The notes: generated by a model from the letters alone, not told the origin. Counted from the stretch's first letter, positions 8,296 to 17,421 are shown. The stretch is 64,000 nt of DNA from Paraprevotella sp. (GCA_017937925.1 JAGBCQ010000020.1:43597-107596); one strand, 5' to 3'. Numbers and translations: made by a program.

Positions 8296-9291
8296 ATGAA
8301 AAAGATAATTACCACCTTATTCTTTCTTATTTTTATATCTTTTCTCTCTGTTAAGGTCGCCGCTCAAGAACAAGCTAAACCCAAAAGCGGTGAGGGCGTT
8401 TCGGCTTTCTTGAAACGTCATGGCTACACCAGCAAAGCAGCCAGAGAAGAATTCAAGCAGATTAACAAAGGGAAGTTGACTAAAGATGGTGGTTTGATGA
8501 TGGGTAAAACTTACCGTTTACCATCAACTTCAACTAAAGGAAAGAGTGGTAAGGTTGGTACGGTTGTCACAGAACCTCTTTTTGGGAAAGACTTACAAAA
8601 AGTAACCATAAAATCTAATGAACTTTCGGGCGCTTGCCTGTATTTAGTGAGCGGACATGGCGGTCCCGACCCCGGTGCTATAGGCAGAGTGAACGGTAGA
8701 GAATTGCATGAAGATGAATATGCCTACGATATCGTTCTGCGACTAGCCCGCTCACTGATGGAAAAGGGAGCAAAAGTACATATTATCATTCAAGACAAGA
8801 AAGATGGTATTCGTAATGACAAGTTCCTTTCCAATAGCAAACGAGAAACTTGTATGGGTAAAGCCATTCCTTTGGACCAAACGCAACGTCTTAGACAACG
8901 ATGTGATGCTATCAATCGTTTGGTAAAAAAAGATAGTGAAAAATATAAACGCGCCATATTCGTCCATGTAGATAGCCGACGCAAGAAAGAACAAATAGAC
9001 GTGTTTTTCTATCACGCACCTAATAGCAAATTAGGGCGTCGCCTTGCCAATAATATCCACCAAACAGTGGAGGCGAAGTATGACAAGCACCAACCAAATC
9101 GTGGCTTTACCGGAACGGTAAGCAGCAGACCGCTTTACGTTCTACGTAGGTCCAATCCTGTTGCGACCTTCCTTGAATTAGGTAATATCCAGAATGAAAA
9201 GGACCGTAAACGATTGGTCATATCTAACAATCGCCAAGCACTTGCCGACTGGATATGTCAAGGTGTCGTAAAAGATTTCAAGAATAGATAA
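8296..9291 (+). CDS. N-acetylmuramoyl-L-alanine amidase
   Basis: 331 residues from the ATG at 8296, which begins a good signal peptide (MKKIITTLFFLIF to VAAQ). The enzyme would cut the amide bond between muramic acid and the stem peptide in the periplasm. Amidase_3 family zinc ligands are visible as His 121 (GHGGPDPGA), Glu 139 (EDEYAYD) and His 224 (FVHVDS), and the catalytic Glu as residue 294 (FLELGN). Between the signal peptide and the catalytic domain lies a stretch of about 45 residues (GVSAFLKRHGYTS onward, ending in MMGKTYRLP) that looks like a LysM-type wall-binding motif. The TTG at 8260 would destroy the signal peptide and is rejected. Confidence 0.9.
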   Translation: MKKIITTLFFLIFISFLSVKVAAQEQAKPKSGEGVSAFLKRHGYTSKAAREEFKQINKGKLTKDGGLMMGKTYRLPSTSTKGKSGKVGTVVTEPLFGKDLQKVTIKSNELSGACLYLVSGHGGPDPGAIGRVNGRELHEDEYAYDIVLRLARSLMEKGAKVHIIIQDKKDGIRNDKFLSNSKRETCMGKAIPLDQTQRLRQRCDAINRLVKKDSEKYKRAIFVHVDSRRKKEQIDVFFYHAPNSKLGRRLANNIHQTVEAKYDKHQPNRGFTGTVSSRPLYVLRRSNPVATFLELGNIQNEKDRKRLVISNNRQALADWICQGVVKDFKNR

Positions 9292-9296
9292 CATCA

Positions 9297-9340
9297 TAAA
9301 AGAGTGGGTTGCGCATGATGACGACAACCCACTCTTCTTT
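9297..9340. terminator. Intrinsic terminator after the amidase
   Basis: Eleven-base perfect stem (9301-9311 with 9325-9335) followed by a T-rich run; it separates the amidase from the convergent mrp gene. Confidence 0.8.
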
Positions 9341-9364
9341 TTCTTTCACGCTGTTTATATGCAA

Positions 9365-10474
9365 CTATTTCTTTGTTTCAACTATCTTAGTAGGTTCCAT
9401 TGACTCATTACGATAGTTTGTTTGCTCTACGACGTTATTTGCTAAACTCATGAACGCCTGTCCTACAAGACTCTCACCATTCAATGCCTCAGGTGTACCA
9501 TTATCACCGTTCTCACAAATACTCTGTACAATAGGAATCTGTCCTAGAAGTGGCACATTCATTTCTTCCGCCAAATTCTTAACGCCCTCTTTTCCGAACA
9601 AGTAATATTTGTTTTGAGGCAACTCGGAAGGCGTGAACCATGCCATATTCTCTACCAAACCAAGAATAGGTACGTTGACTTTCTCGTTCTGATACATATT
9701 GATTCCTTTTCTAGCATCGGCCAAAGCCACCTTTTGTGGCGTACTGACAACGACCGCACCGGTAATGGGAAGTGTCTGCACTAAAGTAAGATGTATGTCA
9801 CTTGTTCCGGGAGGTGTATCTAGGATGAAAAAGTCCAAATCCCCCCAATCGGCATCCCCTATCAACTGTTTCAAGGCATTACAAGCCATCGCACCTCGCC
9901 AGAGTGTGGCCTGATCGGGATTGACAAAGAAACCAATGGACAACATCTTCACTCCATAGTTTTCTATTGGTACAATCAAATCACGACCGTTAATATTCTC
10001 TGAATACGGACGGGCATCTTCAACTTGGAACATTTTGGGCATACTCGGGCCAAAAATATCGGCATCAAGCAATCCTACTTTGTAACCCATCTTTGCCAAG
10101 GCTACAGCAAGATTGGCTGCAACTGTAGATTTTCCTACGCCTCCTTTGCCGGATGAAACAGCAATGATATTCTTCACTCCCGGCAACAATTGTCCCACCT
10201 CCGGGCGCGGTGCTTGCAAGGTTTTTGTATGAATTTCCACCTCTACATCCTTACTTACATAAGCATGTATCGCCGCTTCTGCAGCCTTTACCAATGATTT
10301 CAAGAATGGATTGGTGGGCTTATCAAAAATCAGAGAGAAACTGACATGAAGACCGCTGATACGCAAGTCATCCTCAACCATCTCCATTTCTATAATATTT
10401 TTTCCTGTTCCGGGATAACGCACCGTTGCCAGCGCATCCATAATCATCTTTGGATATATATTCATCTGTGGCAT
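9365..10474 (-). CDS. mrp: Mrp/ApbC iron-sulfur carrier P-loop ATPase
   Basis: 369 residues. Residues 1-90 form the MIP18/DUF59 domain, followed by a deviant Walker A (SSGKGGVGKST, 107-117) and the rest of the ParA-like ATPase (FFILDTPPGTSD). Proteins of this type carry or insert iron-sulfur clusters in the cytoplasm. The usual C-terminal CxxC of the carrier is not obvious: the region near residue 290 reads VENMAWF instead of VENMSxxxCxxC, so cluster binding may rely on other residues. It is 11 bases downstream of trmB and probably in the same transcript. Confidence 0.9.
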   Translation of the reverse strand: MPQMNIYPKMIMDALATVRYPGTGKNIIEMEMVEDDLRISGLHVSFSLIFDKPTNPFLKSLVKAAEAAIHAYVSKDVEVEIHTKTLQAPRPEVGQLLPGVKNIIAVSSGKGGVGKSTVAANLAVALAKMGYKVGLLDADIFGPSMPKMFQVEDARPYSENINGRDLIVPIENYGVKMLSIGFFVNPDQATLWRGAMACNALKQLIGDADWGDLDFFILDTPPGTSDIHLTLVQTLPITGAVVVSTPQKVALADARKGINMYQNEKVNVPILGLVENMAWFTPSELPQNKYYLFGKEGVKNLAEEMNVPLLGQIPIVQSICENGDNGTPEALNGESLVGQAFMSLANNVVEQTNYRNESMEPTKIVETKK

Positions 10475-10485
10475 CTTGATGTTTA

Positions 10486-11265
10486 TTATTTAGAAGTTTC
10501 CAAACCGCTTCGTTTACTGCGGTTATAACTGCGATAATCGTCCAATTCAATTTCAACATCGGGTTCAACCAAATCCCCTGTTGAGGGTAATAGGAAACGA
10601 AGATATTTGATATTCAATCCGCGGTCAAGCCATTGTTGTTCATAATACGTCTGGATACTTAAGATACGTGCTTCTTCGCTTTCAGGCTGCTCTGTCAACG
10701 AACTATGGTATAAGTCTGTGGTTGAAAATTCTACAGGCAGATTATTTTTCTCAACCATGTAAGTGGTATAGGTAAAAAGGAAATTTGAGTCTGTCTTCAA
10801 ATGAATCCGTCCTTCCTCCTTCAAGAAACGACGATAGCGTTGCATGAAATAAGTGGAAGTCAGTCGCTTTGTAACTTTTTTCATTTGCGGGTCACTAAAA
10901 GTCAACCAAATTTCTGCCACTTCACCGGCGGCGAAAAACCGGTCTATAATCTCTATGTTTGTACGTAAAAAAGCCACATTCTTCAATCCCTCTTTCATAG
11001 ATTCTGTCGCACCGGTCCACATTCTGGCTCCTTTTATATCAACGCCTATAAAGTTCTTATCGGGATAGAGACGTGCTAAACCGACAGTGTACTCTCCCCT
11101 GCCACAGCCTAATTCCAATACGATTGGATTATCATTATGAAAAAAATCTTCATGCCAACGTCCTTTCATATCAAAAGGCACATCGTCCATGACTGAATAT
11201 GGATATTCAAACACGTGCGGATAATTCGCCATGTCTGCAAACTTCGCTAATTTACCTTTTCCCAT
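10486..11265 (-). CDS. trmB: tRNA (guanine-46-N7)-methyltransferase
   Basis: 259 residues. It adds a methyl group to N7 of G46 in the tRNA variable loop. The SAM-binding motif [10 protein letters not shown] is at residues 50-59, followed by NFIGVDIKG and the family motif [11 protein letters not shown] near residue 120-130. The sequence continues with the [14 protein letters not shown] region typical of TrmB. Length is slightly longer than the usual 220-240 because of an N-terminal extension of about 25 residues and a basic C-terminal tail. It precedes mrp on the same strand. Confidence 0.92.
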   Translation of the reverse strand: MGKGKLAKFADMANYPHVFEYPYSVMDDVPFDMKGRWHEDFFHNDNPIVLELGCGRGEYTVGLARLYPDKNFIGVDIKGARMWTGATESMKEGLKNVAFLRTNIEIIDRFFAAGEVAEIWLTFSDPQMKKVTKRLTSTYFMQRYRRFLKEEGRIHLKTDSNFLFTYTTYMVEKNNLPVEFSTTDLYHSSLTEQPESEEARILSIQTYYEQQWLDRGLNIKYLRFLLPSTGDLVEPDVEIELDDYRSYNRSKRSGLETSK

Positions 11266-11281
11266 TTATTACATTTTAAAA

Positions 11282-11335
11282 GTCATTCTGAACGGAGCTC
11301 GTATCCTATAGATTCTTCACTACGTTCAGAATGAC
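11282..11335. repeat. Interspersed inverted repeat (GTCATTCTGAACG type)
   Basis: The 12-base arms GTCATTCTGAAC (11282-11293) and GTTCAGAATGAC (11324-11335) are a perfect inverted repeat around a 30-base centre. On the minus strand the unit continues as GTAGTGAAGAATCT, which I recall from dispersed intergenic repeats in many genomes of this phylum. It lies between trmB and the membrane protein gene and could also form a hairpin in the transcript. Confidence 0.6.
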
Positions 11336-11381
11336 ATATTCTTACTTATATCTATCAAAGGGGACTAAACCCTGATATTTA

Positions 11382-12050
11382 TTATTCTTCGGTTGCTGGG
11401 GCTTCTGTTGCTGTTTCTGCAGGAGCTTCAGCCGGTTCTTCTGTTAGTCCTTGTTCATCAGTCAATACCAATTGCTTGTAGATGCAAGCCATACATCCTA
11501 AAGAGATAGCCTGAGTTATTAAAAGAGCAATCACTAACCACAATAACGGCCAGAATAATTCTCCTAACCATTGTGCGATTATATTCAGCAATAGGTTAAT
11601 AAAAAATAGTATAAGACCAACAAAGAAAATAGACCATTTATTGCCATAAGTTGCTTTGTTACTTCTTATCATCGCCTCACCGGGTGCTACACCTTTATCT
11701 AATAAGATGTAAAGTGCTAATGACCATCCTAAAGCAATGATGATACCGGGAACAATCATAAAGAACAATGCCGGAATAATAGCCAAACCCATCAATCCTA
11801 TCAATGTAAAATATTCACCCATATATTTACGGTACTTACCATCAAAAATAAAGAAAGGAGAAATAACTTTTCCCTTACTTAATTCCAATGGAATTGTATT
11901 TATGGCAATGGTAGTTCCAACATTTAAATAAGGAATCCAAATAGTAATAATCCACAAAAACAATGCTCCTACTAATGATGCGGCATTCTTTACACCAATT
12001 TCACATCCGCCTTTAACGACCTCAATAACATTCAATGATTTCTTTTCCAT
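11382..12050 (-). CDS. Unidentified multi-pass membrane protein with acidic tail
   Basis: 222 residues. I do not recognise a named family with certainty. There are about five hydrophobic segments (around residues 22-40, 80-110, 105-120, 135-160 and 163-188), rich in glycine and isoleucine, then a short cytoplasm-like stretch and a final tail of about 25 residues made almost only of Glu, Ala, Pro and Thr (EEPAEAPAETATEAP). A conserved-looking RSNKATYGNKW loop sits between two segments, similar to membrane proteins of the DUF975/glycerophosphodiester membrane-domain type. It starts 30 bases after the ilvE stop and may share its transcript. Confidence 0.65.
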   Translation of the reverse strand: MEKKSLNVIEVVKGGCEIGVKNAASLVGALFLWIITIWIPYLNVGTTIAINTIPLELSKGKVISPFFIFDGKYRKYMGEYFTLIGLMGLAIIPALFFMIVPGIIIALGWSLALYILLDKGVAPGEAMIRSNKATYGNKWSIFFVGLILFFINLLLNIIAQWLGELFWPLLWLVIALLITQAISLGCMACIYKQLVLTDEQGLTEEPAEAPAETATEAPATEE

Positions 12051-12080
12051 AATAGTTGATTTTAGTTAATAATGATATAA

Positions 12081-13106
12081 TTAAGCATCTATAATCACCT
12101 TTGTCCATCCATGCACATCCGGTTCAATACCATATTGTATATTGCGCAAATGGTTATAGAGTTTTGTAGAAACCGGACCCGGTTTACCATCCTTGCTGAT
12201 GACGTAACTCTTTTTGTTCTCCAAATCATCAATACGCTCAATCGGACTGATGACAGCTGCTGTACCACACGCACCGGCTTCCTCAAATGTAGCTAACTCT
12301 TCTTCAGGAATCTGACGACGTTCTACAGTCATACCCATATCCTCTGCCAATTGCATCAAACTCTTATTGGTAATTGACGGCAAAATGGATGAAGATTTTG
12401 GAGTAACGTATGTATTGTTTTTGATACCAAAGAAGTTGGCAGCACCACACTCGTCAATGTATTTTTTCTCTTTTGCATCGAGATAGAACTCACAAGAATA
12501 TCCTAAATCATGCGCCATTTTGTTGGCTCTCAAACTTGCCGCATAGTTGCCACCCACCTTATAAATACCAGTTCCTAACGGAGCTGAGCGGTCGAACTCA
12601 CGGATAATGACGTAAGGATTAGTCGCAAAACCTCCTTTGAAATACGGACCTACCGGAGTGACAAAAATCACGAACATATACTCATTGGCAGGATGTACGC
12701 CCACTTGGGCTCCCGTTCCAATCAAAAGCGGACGAATATAAAGCGTCGCACCACTTTCGTATGGCGGAATGAAGCGTTCGTTCAGACGCACCACTTTAGT
12801 TACCATCTCTTCAAATCGTTCTGTTGGCAACTCCGGCATTAAGATTCCACGACAAGTACTTTGCAAACGCGCTGCATTCTCATCCATGCGGAACACACGG
12901 ACTTTACCATCAGGACAACGGTATGCTTTCAATCCCTCAAAAGCCTCTTGACCATAATGCAAACAAGTTGCAGCCATGTGTATGTTGATAGTTGCTTCAG
13001 AGCAAACCTCAATTTCTCCCCATTCTCCGTTGCGATAATAGCAACGTACATTATAATCTGTCGGCATATAGCCGAATGATAAGTTGGACCAATCTATCTC
13101 TTTCAT
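12081..13106 (-). CDS. ilvE: Branched-chain amino-acid aminotransferase
   Basis: 341 residues, class IV fold. It transfers amino groups between glutamate and the keto acids of leucine, isoleucine and valine. The pyridoxal-phosphate lysine is Lys 183 in IYKVGGNYAAS; other family marks are HYGQEAFEGLKAY (around 50-62), YIRPLLIGTG and the ECGAANFFGI segment. Length fits the eukaryote-like long form common in Bacteroidetes. A consensus promoter box lies upstream at 13139-13146, and the gene is followed by the membrane protein at 30 bases distance. Confidence 0.95.
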   Translation of the reverse strand: MKEIDWSNLSFGYMPTDYNVRCYYRNGEWGEIEVCSEATINIHMAATCLHYGQEAFEGLKAYRCPDGKVRVFRMDENAARLQSTCRGILMPELPTERFEEMVTKVVRLNERFIPPYESGATLYIRPLLIGTGAQVGVHPANEYMFVIFVTPVGPYFKGGFATNPYVIIREFDRSAPLGTGIYKVGGNYAASLRANKMAHDLGYSCEFYLDAKEKKYIDECGAANFFGIKNNTYVTPKSSSILPSITNKSLMQLAEDMGMTVERRQIPEEELATFEEAGACGTAAVISPIERIDDLENKKSYVISKDGKPGPVSTKLYNHLRNIQYGIEPDVHGWTKVIIDA

Positions 13107-13138
13107 CGTCTGTTGTTTTATTTAGTCATTCTGAAAGA

Positions 13139-13146
13139 CAAAAATA
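13139..13146 (-). promoter_or_regulatory. Promoter -7 box for ilvE
   Basis: TATTTTTG on the minus strand fits TAnnTTTG, 32 bases before the ilvE start. Confidence 0.5.
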
Positions 13147-13199
13147 CGGAAAAAAGCCAAAAGTCGGTATGCTAAAGCGATTTTTATTACACTTTATCA

Positions 13200-13412
13200 C
13201 TATTTTTCGTCATCTGCCAAAACTTTCTTTATTTCTTCCTCTGTTGCATAGAGTTTATCTTTGCAATAAGCTATCAATTGCTTTGCCTCTTTCAGGAGTT
13301 CTGTCAAACTATCGATACTAGTTTCACCACGTTCTACTTGACGGACAATGTCCTCCAATCTCAACATAGCTTGTTCGTAAGTCATTTTTTCTTTTCCCAT
13401 ATCTCGTTTCAT
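13200..13412 (-). CDS. xseB: Exodeoxyribonuclease VII small subunit
   Basis: 70 residues, the typical size. XseB joins the large subunit to degrade single-stranded DNA. The family pattern is visible: TYEQAMLRLEDIVRQVERGE followed by a leucine heptad helix and a final helix with KLYATEEEIKKVL. The ATG at 13400 (MGKEKM) is an equally possible start. It begins 8 bases after the xseA stop, so the two subunits are made from one transcript. Confidence 0.9.
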   Translation of the reverse strand: MKRDMGKEKMTYEQAMLRLEDIVRQVERGETSIDSLTELLKEAKQLIAYCKDKLYATEEEIKKVLADDEK

Positions 13413-13420
13413 TATATTAT

Positions 13421-14716
13421 TTACTTCACTACCGAATGTACTTCACCTTCAGCCAATCGGGTTATTATTTCATCACCGGATTTAATATCGGCAACGCTTT
13501 TCAAAAGTTCTCCGTTACAGAAAGTCATGCTGTAGCCACGTTTTAACAGAATTGCAGGATCGGCAGCCTCACAAGTTTTCTCTAATAGGAGCAATCGTTG
13601 ACGGGCACGTTCTATTCGTGCAGGTAGAATCATGTTCAACCTCTCGCCGGTTTGTTCTATCTTATGAGTTGAGTTTACCAAGAATTGATTGATGCTATGT
13701 TCCAATCTTTGCAACAGTAAATCCATGCGATGCTCAGCTTGACTTCTTACTTGCTTAACGACAACAGACGTCTGCACCGCCAAACGTTCCAATCGAACCT
13801 TTTCCTGCTCCAAACACCTAGTACAGTTTCTTGCCAAATCATGACCAATTTGATCCAGACGTACCGCTATTTCCTGTTGATGGTTGATTAAAAAGGCGGC
13901 AGCAGCCGTTGGTGTTTTTACTCGCAGATGTGAAACGAGGTCAATCACTGTGTCATCACGTTCGTGACCAATGCCGGTTATAATAGGTATTGGGAACTGA
14001 GCGCAAGCGGCAGCTAAAAGGTAAGTATCAAAACCTGACAAATCGCTTGTCGCACCGCCACCTCTGATTATCACTACCGCGTCCCATTTCACAGTATCGT
14101 TCAAAATGGCATCCAATGCATCTAATATAGAAGGTTCCACACTTGCGCCTTGCATTATAGCCGGGAATAGGCGAACATGGAACGAAAGTCCATAGTCATT
14201 GTTTAATAATTGGTCACAAAAATCACCATAACCTGCCGCATTGGACGACGATATGACTGCTATTTTATTTGCGAACAAGGGTAAACACAAATTCTTATTA
14301 TCATTCAATATACCCTCTTTACTGAGACGTTCCAAAATCTCTCTGCGTTGCCTTGCCATATCACCCAACGTGTATGTCGGGTCAATATCGGTAACCGTCA
14401 ACGAATACCCGTATAGTTCATGAAAAGCGACACTGACCTTTACCAATACTTTTAGTCCCGAAGCAAAAGGTCTGCCTGTCTCACGCTCGAACATCGGTTT
14501 AAGCAATCGATAAATGTTCGCCCATATTGTGCCTCGCGCTTTGGCTATTAAATCTCGTCCGCTCTTGTCTTTCTCGATAAACTCCAAATAACAATGTCCA
14601 TTATATGCTTCACGAACCTCGCTCAACTCGGCCTGTAACCAATACTCCTCATTGAGTACGTTTTCCAACGTACCTCTTACCAATCCATTAAGTTCGTGTA
14701 GAGTCAATGCTTCCAT
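13421..14716 (-). CDS. xseA: Exodeoxyribonuclease VII large subunit
   Basis: 431 residues. Catalytic subunit of the single-strand exonuclease. The N-terminal OB-fold region (residues about 1-100, with WLQAELSEVREAYNGHCYLE) is followed by the nuclease domain with IAVISSSNAAGYGDF, the glycine-rich VVIIRGGGATSDLSGFD and GIGHERDDTVIDLV, which hold the presumed active-site residues. A long coiled-coil stretch (about 280-390) precedes the small C-terminal domain. It lies one base after mnmA and 8 bases before xseB. Confidence 0.95.
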   Translation of the reverse strand: MEALTLHELNGLVRGTLENVLNEEYWLQAELSEVREAYNGHCYLEFIEKDKSGRDLIAKARGTIWANIYRLLKPMFERETGRPFASGLKVLVKVSVAFHELYGYSLTVTDIDPTYTLGDMARQRREILERLSKEGILNDNKNLCLPLFANKIAVISSSNAAGYGDFCDQLLNNDYGLSFHVRLFPAIMQGASVEPSILDALDAILNDTVKWDAVVIIRGGGATSDLSGFDTYLLAAACAQFPIPIITGIGHERDDTVIDLVSHLRVKTPTAAAAFLINHQQEIAVRLDQIGHDLARNCTRCLEQEKVRLERLAVQTSVVVKQVRSQAEHRMDLLLQRLEHSINQFLVNSTHKIEQTGERLNMILPARIERARQRLLLLEKTCEAADPAILLKRGYSMTFCNGELLKSVADIKSGDEIITRLAEGEVHSVVK

Positions 14717-14717
14717 C

Positions 14718-15848
14718 CTATTCCTGCAAATATGCTTGTAGTCCTTTTTGCGAACAAATATATGCGCCTCCTACCATTTTGTCGTTTATATAAAATACTG
14801 CGGATTGCCCGGGCGTTACTGCCGAAGCTTTTGTCATAAACCGTACAAGCCACATATCTTTTTTAACCGATTCATCGGGGAAAAGGTCATCTACCTTACT
14901 TATCTTGCAGGGTATAGGGCGACTGCGATAACGTATCCTGACAGACAAATCCACATCCTCTAAATCCGTTTTATTCACAAAACGCGCGTCTGATACCAAC
15001 ATGGCTTCTGTCTCCAATTGTTCTGCATCACCTAAAACCACCGTATTTTTCAGGGCATTTATACGAAGGACGTATGCCGGTTTCCCTAATGCTACACCCA
15101 ACCCTTTCCGCTGCCCTACGGTATAATACGGGAATCCTTCGTGCGTGCCAATAGTACGCCCTTGAACATCCACGAATTTTCCTTGACCGATGCGTTGATT
15201 GATGTCAGGGACTTGCTCAGACAAAAAGTCACGATAGTCTTTATCTATAAAGCAAACTTCCATCGACTCGCCTTCACGCGCTTTCATCTCAAAGCCCTTC
15301 TTATCTAGGTACGCCCTGACATCCGTTTTTTTCATTCCCCCTAAAGGAAAGATGCAACGTGACAATACATCTTGTCCCAATCTCCATAAAAAGTAAGATT
15401 GGTCCTTTGACACATCTTCACCACAATGGATATAATACAGTCCGCGTTCTTCACGAACTTGTACATAATGTCCGGTGGCTATATAGTCACACTCTAATCG
15501 GTCTGCCCATTCTATCAACATACGGAACTTAAAAGTAGGATTGCACATGACACATGGATTCGGGGTTCTCCCCTGCATATATTCATCTATAAAGTTACGT
15601 ACCACCGTATTCTTAAAATCATCACGCTCGTCCGCTACATAATGCGCAATACCAAGTCTTTGTGCCAATGATTTAGCCTCCTCTATAAAGTCGGGGTGCT
15701 CCTGATTCGGCTGCGAAAATTGACGCGGTAAGTCCCAAACTCTCATAGTAACACCTACCACTTCGTAACCTTGTTCTTGCAACATCATGCAGACCGCCGA
15801 ACTATCAATACCTCCGGACATGCCTACCAAAACTCTTTTAGTTTTCAT
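14718..15848 (-). CDS. mnmA: tRNA-specific 2-thiouridylase
   Basis: 376 residues. It sulfurates uridine 34 of Lys, Glu and Gln tRNAs. The PP-loop GMSGGIDSS is at residues 9-17; the two catalytic cysteines correspond to Cys 102 ([10 protein letters not shown]) and Cys 199 ([13 protein letters not shown]), the same positions as in the well-studied enteric enzyme. GHYVQ and the C-terminal beta-barrel ([11 protein letters not shown]) are also present. It is the first gene of an mnmA-xseA-xseB run with a consensus promoter box 30 bases upstream. Confidence 0.95.
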   Translation of the reverse strand: MKTKRVLVGMSGGIDSSAVCMMLQEQGYEVVGVTMRVWDLPRQFSQPNQEHPDFIEEAKSLAQRLGIAHYVADERDDFKNTVVRNFIDEYMQGRTPNPCVMCNPTFKFRMLIEWADRLECDYIATGHYVQVREERGLYYIHCGEDVSKDQSYFLWRLGQDVLSRCIFPLGGMKKTDVRAYLDKKGFEMKAREGESMEVCFIDKDYRDFLSEQVPDINQRIGQGKFVDVQGRTIGTHEGFPYYTVGQRKGLGVALGKPAYVLRINALKNTVVLGDAEQLETEAMLVSDARFVNKTDLEDVDLSVRIRYRSRPIPCKISKVDDLFPDESVKKDMWLVRFMTKASAVTPGQSAVFYINDKMVGGAYICSQKGLQAYLQE

Positions 15849-15877
15849 CGCCTCTTTGCATTAACTATCTCAACAAA

Positions 15878-15885
15878 CAAAAGTA
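15878..15885 (-). promoter_or_regulatory. Promoter -7 box for mnmA-xseA-xseB
   Basis: TACTTTTG on the minus strand, matching TAnnTTTG, 30 bases before the mnmA start. Confidence 0.6.
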
Positions 15886-15985
15886 AGCAATATTTCGCAA
15901 TATCGCATTGATGAAATGGATTTCTTTAAGTTCGAAAGGAATAAATAATTTTTTTATACATTTTTCAACCTACTGAGATTGTTTC

Positions 15986-16070
15986 AACGCCGGACGTCCG
16001 AAATTTTCACGCCGGACGTCTTGCGTCACGACGACAGACGTCCGACGACTTTACGACATCAGTCCGTCGC
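15986..16070. repeat. Intergenic cluster of GGACGTCC-core palindromes
   Basis: The 415-base gap between mnmA and the decarboxylase operon has no gene. Inside it, GCCGGACGTC occurs twice (15989 and 16011), the first as part of the perfect palindrome CGGACGTCCG (15991-16000), followed by AGACGTCCGACGA (16036-16048) and AGTCCGTCGC (16061-16070). The stretch is GC-rich in a very AT-rich surrounding. A related cluster lies at 52191-52271. Confidence 0.7.
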
Positions 16071-16202
16071 TAAAAATACATCAAGCAACTGTGTAATCAT
16101 CTAAATATCAAGACTCTGCACTTTTAAGGTTTACAATTCATCAAGAAAATAATAAAGTAAACTTTATTTACAGATAAATACAATCTCATATAAGGACAAA
16201 AA

Positions 16203-16240
16203 AAAGAGTGTGCTACATTCTTATTCGTAGCACACTCTTT
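16203..16240 (-). terminator. Terminator of the methylmalonyl-CoA decarboxylase operon
   Basis: Perfect 14-base stem (16203-16216 with 16227-16240), 10-base loop, flanked by A and T runs, just beyond the last gene of the operon. Confidence 0.88.
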
Positions 16241-16263
16241 ATATCTCAATAAAAAGATTCGTC

Positions 16264-17418
16264 TTAGCTCAAGAAACCAAGCAACACACCGGCTGCAACC
16301 GCAGAACCAATCACTCCGGCTACGTTCGGTCCCATAGCGTGCATCAACAGATAGTTCTTTGAGTCGTATTCCAAACCTATGTTATGTGAAATACGTGCAG
16401 CCATCGGAACGGCAGATACTCCGGCATTACCAATCAATGGATTGATTTTCTTATGCGCCGGCAAGAACAAGTTAAAGAACTTAACGAACAATACTCCTGA
16501 AGCCGTAGCTATGATGAACGCAAATGCTCCAAGTGCAAAAATCTTAATTGTATCCAAAGTCAAGAACTCGCTTGCTTGAGTAGAACATCCTACAGTAAGA
16601 CCCAACAACATAACGATAATGTCGTTCAATGCATTGCCGGCAGTTTTAGCCAAACGAGTTGTCTTTGTACTCTCCTTCAACAAGTTTCCGAAGAACAACA
16701 TACCCAACAATGGCAAACCGGAAGGCACAATAAATGTTGTCATCAACAAACCAACTATCGGAAATATAATTTTCTCTGTTTGAGAAACTTCACGTGTAGG
16801 TTTCATACGAATCAGGCGCTCTTTCTTTGTCGTAAGCAAACGCATCAAAGGAGGTTGTAACACTGGCACCAATGCCATATATGAATACGCACACACTGCA
16901 ATAGCTCCCATCAAGTTAGGCGCCAACTTAGAGGATAAGAAGATAGCTGTCGGACCATCTGCACCACCAATAATAGCGATACCTGCTGCCTGAGCCGGTT
17001 CAAATCCCAATGCCAATGCAATCATGTAGGCACCAAAAATACCAAACTGCGCTGACGCACCCACCAACAAAAGTTTTGGGTTGGCAATCAAAGCAGAGAA
17101 GTCGGTCATGGCACCAATTCCCAAGAAGACAAGGGGTGGGTACCAACCGGTCTTTACTCCTTGATAGAATATATTCAACACCGAATGGTCCTCATACAAA
17201 CCAATCTCCAAACCAACTGACTTGAATGGGATGTTACCCAAGATGATACCTAATCCGATAGGAATCAAGAGCAACGGTTCAAAATCCTTCTTTATGGCAA
17301 GCCATAAGAAGAATGCTCCCACCAAAATCATAATCCAGTTTCCTAACTCAGCATTGGCAAAGCCGGTGTAAGTCAAGAAATCGGCAAATTTTGTTCCAAT
17401 GAAATCAAATATTTCCAT
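16264..17418 (-). CDS. mmdB: Sodium-pumping decarboxylase beta subunit (methylmalonyl-CoA decarboxylase)
   Basis: 384 residues, integral membrane protein with about ten segments. It takes the carboxyl group from biotin, releases it as CO2 and exports sodium ions. Family marks seen: GIGAMTDFSALIANP, the conserved AAGIAIIGGADGPTAIF with the sodium/proton-site Asp, and GNAGVSAVPMAAR near the end. The family is shared by oxaloacetate, glutaconyl-CoA and methylmalonyl-CoA decarboxylases; the carboxyltransferase subunit encoded at 18881-20434 points to an acyl-CoA substrate. Last gene of the operon, 3 bases after the biotin carrier. Confidence 0.92.
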   Translation of the reverse strand: MEIFDFIGTKFADFLTYTGFANAELGNWIMILVGAFFLWLAIKKDFEPLLLIPIGLGIILGNIPFKSVGLEIGLYEDHSVLNIFYQGVKTGWYPPLVFLGIGAMTDFSALIANPKLLLVGASAQFGIFGAYMIALALGFEPAQAAGIAIIGGADGPTAIFLSSKLAPNLMGAIAVCAYSYMALVPVLQPPLMRLLTTKKERLIRMKPTREVSQTEKIIFPIVGLLMTTFIVPSGLPLLGMLFFGNLLKESTKTTRLAKTAGNALNDIIVMLLGLTVGCSTQASEFLTLDTIKIFALGAFAFIIATASGVLFVKFFNLFLPAHKKINPLIGNAGVSAVPMAARISHNIGLEYDSKNYLLMHAMGPNVAGVIGSAVAAGVLLGFLS

Positions 17419-17421
17419 AGC

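Noticed and set aside
13124-13136. Second copy of the GTCATTCTGAAC repeat before ilvE
   Set aside because: Only 11 bases (GTCATTCTGAA) match and there is no opposite arm; it is probably chance and overlaps the promoter area.
15986-16070. CRISPR-like array
   Set aside because: The units are short, unequal and palindromic, without uniform repeat and spacer lengths, and no cas genes are near.
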